From JAUIJL01 sp965366625 (GTDB lineage Bacteria; Acidobacteriota; Thermoanaerobaculia; Multivoradales; J023), in contig CBDUGP010000017.1 of NCBI GenBank assembly GCA_965366625.1, positions 1-64,000 of the forward strand: DNA of 64,000 bases, read 5' to 3'. How positions within the stretch are numbered: the first letter of the stretch is position 1; every line of letters begins with the position of its first letter. Below the pieces are notes generated by a model that did no database searches, was not told the DNA's origin, and saw only the letters and a program-made list of their open reading frames with translations. The position numbers and the translations under genes were made by a program. Shown here piece after piece: positions 61,001 through 64,000 of the stretch.

Positions 61001-64000
61001 GGATTCACCGCCCGGTCCCTCGACGACATTCGGGCGCGGCTTCGCGCCTATTTGGACGACGGCACGGCAGGCACGGCGCCGGAGACCTTCGAACCGGACG
61101 AGCGGCTCGACATCTGGCTGCGCGGCGAGGCTGTGGACTGGCGAAGCCACGGCCACGAGGGCAGCCGTCCCCGACGCATCTCGCTGCCCGGTTATCCGTT
61201 CGCCCGGGAACGCTTCGGCATCCGCAGGCCTCAGCCGCAGGGACAGATCGAGACCGACGGCCCTGATGTCGTCGACCCTGTGATCAACAAAGATACTCGC
61301 TTCCTACAAAAGCGCTGGGCTGCGGCGCCGATCGAGGCCGACCGCTCGCCCGCAGAAGTACCGTCCGGAAGGGTGGCGGTGTTGGCGGACGACAAGTCCA
61401 TGCCTCTGGCTCTGGCCCTGGCGGATCGATGGGACCGGGCCGAAATCGTCGGCCTCGAGGCCGACCTCACGGCGGTCCACTACGCCGGGGTCGTCGACTT
61501 GCCGGGTGGCGACACTTTGGAGCGCATTCAATTCCTCCAACGCCTGATCGACGTCGATCGCGGACGAGAGCGAGTCTTGTTGGGCATCACCCGTGGCCTG
61601 GAAGCCTTCCGCCCCGAATCCTCCACCAAAGACCCCATCGACGACCCGATCGATTTGGCCGGAGCGGATCGAGCCGGTCTCTACCGCATGTTGCCAAGCG
61701 AGTACACGGCTTTGCGCTCCCGTCATGTGGATCTGGACCCGTCCGAGGACGCAGCCGCCGGCGCCGATCGGATCGTGGCCGAATGGCACGCCGCCGATCG
61801 CCGGGTGGAGGTCTGCTACCGCGCCGGACGGCGTTACGGATCCCAGCTCGAGGAAGTGAGCGGCGAACTCGATGGGGACGGCTTCCAATTCCCCGCCGAT
61901 CGAGTGCTGTGGATTACCGGGGGTACCCGCGGTTTGGGGCTGTTGTGCGCCCGCCACTTCGTTGAGCACTACGGAGTCAGGCGCTTGGTGCTCACCGGCC
62001 GCCGACCGGTCGAGAACGTGGATGCTCTCGAGGTCGGCGACGCGGAGGTTACCGTGCTGTCCATGCCCCTGGAGGACGAGCTCGCGATCGGTCGCGCCGT
62101 TCGCCGGGTGCGCATGGAGGCGGGGCCGATCGGCGGCCTGATCCACTGTGCCGGCGCTCGCGATTTGGATTTTCCCGCTCTGATCCGCAAACCCGCGTCC
62201 ACCCTGAGCGCGGTGATGACGCCGAAGGTCGACGGGTTGACCGCCCTGCTGCGCGAGCTGAGGGACGAGCCCTTGGTTTGCTGTGTCCTTTTCTCCTCCG
62301 TGGCGGCCGCCGTGCCGGCCCTGGGCGCGGGCTGCGCCGAGTATGCGGCAGCCAACGCCTTCATGGACTACGTGGCGGAAGCCGGCTTATACGGCCTGCC
62401 GATTACCGCCGTGCAATGGCCTGCGTGGGCGGAAACGGGCATGGGCGGAGAAACCAGTGCCGCCTATGGTGCCGCCGGATTCCGTGGCCTTACCGACCGC
62501 GACGGCTTGGGCCTGCTCGATCAGGTGCTGAGCCGCCGCTTGGGGCCGGTGGTCCTGCCGGCGCGCATCGATCCGTCGACCTGGCGTCCCGACCGGCTGA
62601 TGTGGTCCGCCGGGGATTTGCCGGTGCCTGCTCGGTCCAAAAAGCAAGAAGCTTCAACGGCCACCGACGGCTCACCGACGAGCGTACCGAGCTGGTTGAA
62701 GGATCTTTTTGCCGAAGAGTTACGAGCCGATCCCGCGTCTCTGGACGATCACACCCACTTCCAGGACTACGGCGTGGATTCGATCATGTTGGCCCAAGTG
62801 TCTCGACGCGTGGCGGAGGTGGTCGACGGCGAGCTGGATCCCTCCGTCCTCTTCGAGCACACCACCCTGGCCGAGCTCGCGTCTTGGCTCAAGGGACGGG
62901 TCTCCCAGCAGCCGGTATCGGCCGCGGCTTCGAATGAGAGGGTCGCGAGCACGGCGACCATGCCCGATCGGTCATCGCCCGGGTCGATGGACATCGCCAT
63001 CGTCGGCATGTCGTGTCGATTCCCGGGGGGCGAATCGTTGGACGACTACTGGCATCTGCTCTCCGAAGGACGCTCGGGCATCGTCGCAATTCCCGAGACT
63101 CGCTTCCACCATCCCCAGACCATCCACGCCGGCCTGATCACGCCCGTGGACGCCTTCGATTCCGACTACTTTCTGATCCCGCCGGAAGACGCCCGAGCTA
63201 TGGATCCTCAAGCCCTGCTCGCCTTGGAGGAAAGCCTGCGTCTGTTCAGTCACGCCGGTTACACCCTCGACGAGCTGCGCGGCCGGTCGATCGGGGTCTA
63301 TCTAGGGGCACGCAGCAGGCACCAGCCGTCCCCTGAGGACCTGGGGGCGAGTCGTAACGCCATCCTGGCCATCGGCACGAATTATCTGGCGGCCAATCTG
63401 TCCCAATTCTTCGACCTTCGGGGACCGAGCTTGGTGGTCGACACCGCCTGCTCTTCCGCCTTGGTGGCCATGGGTTCGGCGATCCAATCCTTGCGCGCGG
63501 GCGAGATCGAATCCGCCTTGGTCGGCGGGGTCAGCTTGCTGCACGACGAGACCGCCCTGCGCACCTTCCAAAAGCGGAACCTGCTCAGCACCGACTCCAC
63601 GTTCCACGTCTTCGATCGGCGGGCCTCCGGCATTCTGCTCGGCGAAGGATGCGGTTTGGTTCTGCTCAAGCCCCTGGACCAGGCGATGCGAGACGGCGAC
63701 CGGGTCTACGCGGTGATCAAAGGCCTAGCGATCAACAACGACGGTCGCACGCCCGGCCCCGCCACCCCCAACATCGCGGCTCAAAAAGCGGTCATGGAAC
63801 GTGCCCTCGAGGTCGCCGGCATAGACCCGGAGGCGATTGAATACATCGAGGTCAACGGCTCGGGCTCGGAAGTCACCGACCTGTTGGAACTCAAGGCCGT
63901 GCGCGCGGTCTATCGGCCGGAAAGCTCCGTGCCTTGCGGCTTAGGATCCATCAAACCCAATATCGGCCATCCTCTGTGTGCCGAGGGCGCGGCCGGCCTG
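46031..64000 (+). CDS. PKS2: trans-AT polyketide synthase (continues past right edge)
   Basis: At least 5990 codons, open to the window end. Start ATG at 46031 overlaps the stop of the monooxygenase gene (ATGA). No AT domain. Domains (approximate residues): KS6 24-447 (non-elongating), ACP 494-570; KS7 624-1040, DH 1221-1484, KR 1508-1954, C-methyltransferase 1974-2314, ACP 2334-2407, ER 2467-2789; KS8 2816-3229, DH 3396-3664, second DH-like 3671-3930, KR 3938-4341, ACP 4374-4450; KS9 4491-4915, KR 5084-5524, ACP 5551-5624; KS10 from 5654 (non-elongating, incomplete). It begins with a KS0-ACP unit, which often receives a chain from another protein without extending it, in keeping with transfer from PKS1. 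No thioesterase has been reached. Confidence 0.96.
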   Translation, partial: MNTADKRKRLQEALRNAVGVAPAKSSADPIAVIGCAGLLPRCATVRDFWTALDRDESLIEEIPRSRFDWTSLYRAEGDGPDRLCGKWGGFVPDPAGFDPLLFHIAPADARLMDPRQRLLLMAVYDCLLDAGLEPRTLQGSRTGVFVAGEENQYAQLLTAHGLQPGDDHSTSLLANQISYRFDFRGPSETVDTMCSGGAVAVHRAMAGLRHGEIDQAVVAAANLILTPDLLLRLSKSGQLSPSPIVHSFGKDARGSLRSEGIVALLLKPLSQAQADGDPVYGAITHSAVSFNGKGGLSMSAPQTEVHAELIRTCYRDAGVDPRRITYIEAQGMGTPVADIAEWEACNRALTTLGVEPGQCRISTLKPMAGHMNATSALGALLKVLRSFETGKIHKIQHFSELHPELEGDHRPCRPATETEPWPDANGPRLAGLHSFGAGGSNVHLILEEAAEAEGRRAQPARQRLPGHSFAKARYWWSDRIERSSEVVADHGPTDATLEDRVAADLRAVMGRLLEVDEQFLDEQRPLIELGFDSVKLTDYARLLSEFFRFEISPSVFFGHGTLTKLGRYFLDRHRDAVVSFYQSGSRATGSPDPVPSPSQRPNSQLRVRDTRSSAARSSATGLDEPIAVIGMGGRFPQARSVDEMWSILAEGRCAVDEISPERFDWRTVYPDRITSKWCGTLPGAAEFDSLFFEISPLEAETMDPRQRLLLQESWHALEDAGLGPEHLASHRVGMFVGAEEGEYHKIAGRRTLTSSHDGILAARLAYFLDLKGPTLAINTACSSSLVAAHQACTSLRIGECDIALAAGVNLMLTPEPYIGMTEAGMLSPVGRCHTFDKKADGMVPGEAVAVVVLKPLSRALVDGDPVRAVIRGSAVNYDGRTNGMTAPDGVAQTELLKLVYERFAIDPERIGHIVTHGTGTRLGDPVEINALVDAFRAFTDKTAGCALTSTKTNFGHTFAASGLVSLVALVQSLRHGVIPASLHCSEESDFIHWHRSPFYVNKKSRPWPEDAGSGAADSNPRLGAVSAFGMSGTNVHMVVESLPAGEIEAEHSSTWRLLPLSAKTDQALDERVRELIAALETPEVRKHGVGAVAHTLLAGRHHFRRRRAVVARDLDGAIEALKKGAHQGTVPDRFKPDADVLGRLRELSGSNTREALDEVAELYCQGYTPATDTLFDDPLPARIPLPGYPFARKVFWPQVVEVKGPQEGVEPVMHPQLHPLLHREVEPGRFHARWTGREFFLADHVVQGRKMLPGVAYLEMARAAVGRAEGLLLKQVSWSRPLVAENGEVDVWLRVDDDRYEVSSGAQGVVHSRGQIELGTLDEPTADLATLRAALVGRTFDPQTCGAAFERMGLQYGPGFRAIESVVVGADQVLVKLTLPEQLGGDVGPFVLHPCLMDGALQGSVGFILGSDNELLAKSSVPFALDTLEVRGSCTREMWAWLRRSPGCTADDAVQKMDVDLFDGTGEPRVRLRRFATRVLEKVLEKERVLEEERVLEEEETVDEQVCTYLSPVWDALPAAENSSVLPTPQHRVCLVGGDEEQRRQVRERYPNLVDDPTAADHLIWIVPHSRAMDADGIIEAQEEGIWPLFRAIKTLLAAGFGTRAFGLTVLSTQTVAAHDEEHYPAHAAIHGLIGSLAKEYPQWQVRLLDLPANEPWPWDELFVQAADAQGDARLWRRGEWYRQTVVPTHLATPVKSAEPYREQGVYVVIGGAGGIGEAWSRHLIETVDARIVWIGRRALNQDIQTAIDGLAELGAPPVYIRADASDRRDLGRAKAEIQQRFGRIDGVVHSAIVLADRGLANMDEDRFRSALRAKLDVSLRLVEAFDEGRSLDFMLFFSSMTAFEKAPGQSNYAAGCTFKDSYARRLARTSSCAVKIVNWSYWGRVGVVSDPAIRERMAQAGIGSIEPEDGMQALATLLRAPVPQLGFIKTLGTRVLDQMGSGETLVHYDPAPSSSMDVLESGLPDVAKRVAPLTDVGFFQGEAMNGYLLKLLAGTLQQLDTARLPSLYVRWHEESLRLLEGFDEPFDLAQARQAWDDAKGAWSADPNQKALVDLVDACMGALPDILSGVKPATDVIFPDSSMDRVENIYKGNAVADLFNDFVADAVTAFLDRRLQQDPSATFRLIEIGAGTGGTTTRLLPRLEPFRHAIREYVYTDISQAFLMHAQERYAPDYPYVTTRIFDVERPPADQEMPENTFDVALATNVLHATRNMRETLRHVKATLRGGGVLVLNEMLVNPLCLHLTFGLLEGWWRFDDPALRMQGSPGLSTESWQRVLKQEGFDPCWPALPSHRLGQQIIAAQSDGRVRRPKPKATRVAAPARPSTPRPVVAGGGRIQAVVRACVAEALKLDPEDLSDERSFSEYGVDSIIAVQLTQRINEASGAALPTTAMFDYPTIDTLAQHLVEEHDVDDERTTPIDSATPIDSATPIDPATVAAGSDEPVTKSFGSPGSSSPVLPFSPASTAGFRRARIQGPGVIDDLRLEAAEPTAPGSGEVQISARAFSLNFADLLCVKGLYPNMPPYPFTPGVEMSGVVTAVGEGVRSVAVGDAVICMSAGCHASGVTCPESDVLPKPEGLSFEQACALPAVAVTMIDAFKKADPQPGERVLIQTAAGGTGLIAVQLAQHAGAEVIATAGSRHKLDYLAERGVRSLINYEMSDFEEEVMRLTNGVGVDVVINTLPGDALAKGLRCLAPGGRYVEIAMTALKSARSVDLSVLDDNQSFFALDMGKLHQGNPARLQRLRAEMVRLAEAGTIRPTIHRIFPFDDLRAAYRCLEQRANIGKVVVHVPQVPVVSATASISPTTALPSAANPELEPIAVVGMSGRFAQSENLDAFWQHLVNGRNLVREADRWDLSHLPDGACRYGSFLDRIDRFDPHFFNISGVEATYMDPQQRLFLEEAWRALEDAGYAGSSVRRQRCGVYVGCDRGNYPDLFDDVPPAQAFWGNTGAVTPARIAYFLDLQGPAVALDTACSSSLVAIHMACQALRTGDAHMALAGGVFIQATSDFYLAANQAGMLSPTGACHAFDARADGFVPGEGVGAIVLKRLQDAVADGDTILGVIRGSGINQDGHTNGLTAPSALSQERLELDVYERFGLDPERIGMMEAHGTGTRLGDPIEWNALTKAFRHHTDRKSFCALGSVKTNIGHAATAAGIAGVLKILLSLRHEKIPPSLHFERGNPAIDFDSSAFFVNTEARSWPSCPEHPRCAAISSFGFSGTNAHIVIEEWSASPPEPASKGPFLVALSAQSPEQLRVQAEHLAARVNGGGGPPGHSDVPGNVNLGNVNLGNVSHTLLLGRRHLDHRLVFETASLEGLRGSLADWLSTGAQPPVQHPLGQAFLRGEKVDFTPLFDSGYGRIPLPTYPFADESYWVERADKPRRGTQPPQTAGVSRQAASVLHPLVHENRSDRHGLRFRSAFDGSEFFLDHHRVHGSGMLSAAAGLEMARAAVSLAAADPRGVRLERIVWRKPVTASDLTILVSEAGTGSPSMLTFDVGPGCFEGRAVIADLASCPRLDRSALTAGLRRRAFSYDDFRARGQDYGPTHRSLQEVLADSRQVVAKIALPAAAASTPDTAAGGTENPWVVHPCLLDGALQASIGLADRHRIYAPFALDAMEIFDRCPDELWAWLRRSSGCSPTDTVQKIDVDLFDVEGRVRVRLQGLASRPVEPVQAPAVVHPLVQQQLTDGAAARFTTRLTGNEYFLSEHRVNGTSILPAPVYLEMARIAARTAGRSFHGLERIVWSRPLAVRDQAVDVTIEVGERIGISTSAGAHFECDLASDEGSDEGALDLVAVRDRCPSTLSAPEVSSFFEQQGYAPQDDGALLGSLRAFRFGVDQAFAELEKTDELGLGLLDGALIVAHLFHGLRHKGETSTLFPYALKCLRFQGSLPSRARVVVSPTDRDRYYDIRLTDEQGRAAVVFQGYEMKAAEPETGRQLGVVYAVPVWEPAPLPVVSSPVVSSNVAGPNVQPSSHKPQPTPLVLAAAPDGGAVPEFPGFESETLTPSEPLLQVLETIQTCVKNKRSLVVIVPWNDPRYFGISGMMRTACLEHGSFVGKVVTFGSGVPVPVAELTTEDGAVEVRYATHGERQVKRLRELDGSTPPGSLSWSQIDLQGGVVLITGGRGGLGQIFAHHFSSRPGVKVVLCGRAPTYDGPFEYLPCDVSDDDAVRHMVATIRRRFGPLKGVVHGAGVLHDRFLADKTMDEARRVLAPKVQGAMALDRATRDDDLSFFVLCSSLAGAIGGPGQADYAAANAFLDDYAVHRHRLVGQGLCRGRTRSINWPLWDQGGMKMTAESARMMERSTGITSLDTAQGLRALERVLADNEPQVIVAPGRLQHVRSRLLRLGRPDTTVGVANDGFVGAAQRVTVERAPANSAAAEALHRELTSLVAEMQKIGPQKIKLDTELPVFGFDSISFTTLANRLNERYGLDLMPTVFYEHTTLRALAGHLAGRVNLEPASVQASDSIPDPRSTAISAPEQTSEISRAGEGQRREPIAVVGISGRFPGAEDVPTFWRRLLANDDLISEVPADRWDWRSIHGDPHREPGKTRIKWGGFIDGALCFDPAFFGISRREAESMDPQQRLLMEAVWHVIEDAGYAPEDLAGSDTALFIGTGSSGTSPFTGRGGDIDMYTPTGTVPSIGPNRMSYFLDLHGPSEPIETACSSSLVAVHRAVGAIRSGDCSRAVVGGINTIVAPETHIALDKAGMLSEDGRCKTFSKHADGYVRGEGVGMLFLKPLRDAERDGDHIYGLIVGSAENHGGRASSLTAPNPKAQAAVLKKAMQNAGVEPRTVTYIEAHGTGTELGDPIEIEALKNAFQDLAPDAPAGSCGIGSVKTNIGHLELAAGVAGVVKTLLQMKHRTLVKSLHAEEVNPYINLERSPFYLVRENQAWHSAPGVPVRAGVSSFGFGGVNAHVILESYEPVPNPAVQTTRVPGDRPEPIVLSAKTPEGLRASAARLLAFLDTAQSRRDGSEPRLEDLAYTLQVGRAALDTRLGFTARSLDDIRARLRAYLDDGTAGTAPETFEPDERLDIWLRGEAVDWRSHGHEGSRPRRISLPGYPFARERFGIRRPQPQGQIETDGPDVVDPVINKDTRFLQKRWAAAPIEADRSPAEVPSGRVAVLADDKSMPLALALADRWDRAEIVGLEADLTAVHYAGVVDLPGGDTLERIQFLQRLIDVDRGRERVLLGITRGLEAFRPESSTKDPIDDPIDLAGADRAGLYRMLPSEYTALRSRHVDLDPSEDAAAGADRIVAEWHAADRRVEVCYRAGRRYGSQLEEVSGELDGDGFQFPADRVLWITGGTRGLGLLCARHFVEHYGVRRLVLTGRRPVENVDALEVGDAEVTVLSMPLEDELAIGRAVRRVRMEAGPIGGLIHCAGARDLDFPALIRKPASTLSAVMTPKVDGLTALLRELRDEPLVCCVLFSSVAAAVPALGAGCAEYAAANAFMDYVAEAGLYGLPITAVQWPAWAETGMGGETSAAYGAAGFRGLTDRDGLGLLDQVLSRRLGPVVLPARIDPSTWRPDRLMWSAGDLPVPARSKKQEASTATDGSPTSVPSWLKDLFAEELRADPASLDDHTHFQDYGVDSIMLAQVSRRVAEVVDGELDPSVLFEHTTLAELASWLKGRVSQQPVSAAASNERVASTATMPDRSSPGSMDIAIVGMSCRFPGGESLDDYWHLLSEGRSGIVAIPETRFHHPQTIHAGLITPVDAFDSDYFLIPPEDARAMDPQALLALEESLRLFSHAGYTLDELRGRSIGVYLGARSRHQPSPEDLGASRNAILAIGTNYLAANLSQFFDLRGPSLVVDTACSSALVAMGSAIQSLRAGEIESALVGGVSLLHDETALRTFQKRNLLSTDSTFHVFDRRASGILLGEGCGLVLLKPLDQAMRDGDRVYAVIKGLAINNDGRTPGPATPNIAAQKAVMERALEVAGIDPEAIEYIEVNGSGSEVTDLLELKAVRAVYRPESSVPCGLGSIKPNIGHPLCAEGAAGL
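46100..47740 (+). other. Module 6 (start of PKS2): KS0-ACP
   Basis: KS6 keeps Cys194 (VDTMCSGG) but the first catalytic His is Gln330 in EAQGMGT, so it should transfer but not extend the chain. The second His is present (LKPMAGHMNATS). ACP Ser533 in LGFDSVKL. Confidence 0.9.
50464..50530 (+). repeat. Tandem repeat coding VLE(K/E)ER units
   Basis: Four copies of GGTCTTGGAG(G/A)A with AAGAAA spacers (12-18 bp periods) coding a Glu-rich helical linker after the DH of module 7. Confidence 0.9.
53276..53329 (+). repeat. 18-bp in-frame repeat, three copies
   Basis: Three consecutive copies of ACCCCGATCGATTCGGCG (third with one change), coding TPIDSA, in the linker between ACP8 and the ER domain. 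Confidence 0.95.
54477..59380 (+). other. Module 8 of PKS2: KS-DH-DH*-KR-ACP
   Basis: KS8: Cys2972 in LDTACSSS, EAHGTGT, KTNIGHAATAAG. First DH (56215-57020): His3427 in HRVHGSGMLS (Ser instead of Pro) and HPCLLDGALQ. Second DH-like domain (57040-57820): His3704 in HRVNGTSILP, but the Asp block reads GLGLLDGALI (Asp3851), without the HP before it and the Gln after it. KR: GGRGGLG, SSLAGAIGGPGQADYAAAN. ACP: Ser4410 in FGFDSISF. The degenerate second DH could be a pyran-forming or double-bond-shifting domain. Confidence 0.87.
55859..55900 (+). repeat. 15-bp in-frame repeat
   Basis: Two full and one partial copy of GGAAACGTAAACCTC (GNVNL), in the post-KS8 linker. Confidence 0.93.
59500..62900 (+). 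other. Module 9 of PKS2: KS-KR-ACP
   Basis: KS9: Cys4659 in IETACSSS, EAHGTGT, KTNIGHLELAAG, close in sequence to KS3. KR: GGTRGLG, FSSVAAAVPALGAGCAEYAAAN, catalytic residues present with a 2-residue longer loop. ACP: Ser5584 in YGVDSIML. Predicted beta-hydroxy unit. Confidence 0.9.
62990..64000 (+). other. Module 10 of PKS2: KS0, truncated by window end
   Basis: KS10 has Cys5807 in VDTACSSA but Asn5942 in EVNGSGS in place of the first catalytic His, so it is predicted not to elongate. The second His block (KPNIGHPLCAEGAAG) is at the window end; what follows is not visible. Confidence 0.88.

Noticed and set aside
1..64000. CRISPR array, tRNA/rRNA genes, insertion sequences
   Set aside because: None seen: the short tandem repeats have no unique spacers and are all inside PKS linkers; no transposase or tRNA-like fold was found by eye.

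Overview
The window is GC-rich and densely coded, with many 1-4 bp start/stop overlaps, secreted proteins with signal peptides, and a very large AT-less (trans-AT) polyketide synthase (PKS) locus. Two caspase-fold proteins, a CHAT protein, CARDB repeats and a C-terminal 'LTNSEVIEMSRAGL' type tail suggest a complex Gram-negative soil or marine bacterium. Acidobacteriota is my first guess and Myxococcota the alternative; nothing in the window, such as an rRNA gene, settles it.

Left part (1-17076): a secreted CARDB-repeat protein on the minus strand runs off the left edge. Divergent from it is a long plus-strand run: ECF sigma factor, zinc-finger anti-sigma-like membrane protein, lipoprotein-like TPR-CHAT protease, a small unknown protein, cytoplasmic caspase-like protease with an Asn-rich repeat tail, two large unknown proteins (967 and 791 aa), a zinc-ribbon/TM/TPR protein, a second membrane-anchored or exported caspase-like protease, an exported unknown protein and a DUF4384-like exported protein. 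This looks like one stress-response or proteolytic signalling locus with three Cys-His proteases of clan CD (two caspases, one CHAT).

Middle (17077-19940): about 700 bp without a confident gene lies between two hairpins. It is followed by a small minus-strand protein, a small plus-strand protein and a patatin-like phospholipase.

Right part (19980-64000, open at the right edge): a trans-AT PKS cluster. The minus-strand operon encodes a complete HMG-CoA-synthase-type beta-branching cassette in the order donor ACP, Ser-type decarboxylating KS, HMGS, ECH1, ECH2. Divergently, PfaD-type trans enoylreductase, PKS1 (6288 aa), a luciferase-like flavin monooxygenase and PKS2 (at least 5990 codons, truncated by the window) are joined by 4-nt overlaps. 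My domain reading is: PKS1 = KS-ECH-ACP-ACP | KS-DH-KR-ACP | KS-flavin monooxygenase (Baeyer-Villiger-like)-ACP | KS-KR-ACP | KS-KR*-ACP. PKS2 = KS0-ACP | KS-DH-KR-cMT-ACP-ER | KS-DH-DH*-KR-ACP | KS-KR-ACP | KS0... No AT, loading module or thioesterase is in the window, so the cluster continues to the right.

How it should work together: a trans AT (outside the window) would load malonyl units. The tandem ACPs of module 1 carry the Trp that marks beta-branching ACPs and would be modified by the HMGS cassette. The embedded oxygenase of module 3 could insert oxygen into the chain, the free luciferase-like enzyme could do a second oxidation, and module 7 would give an alpha-methylated, fully reduced unit. 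The product cannot be named from this window.
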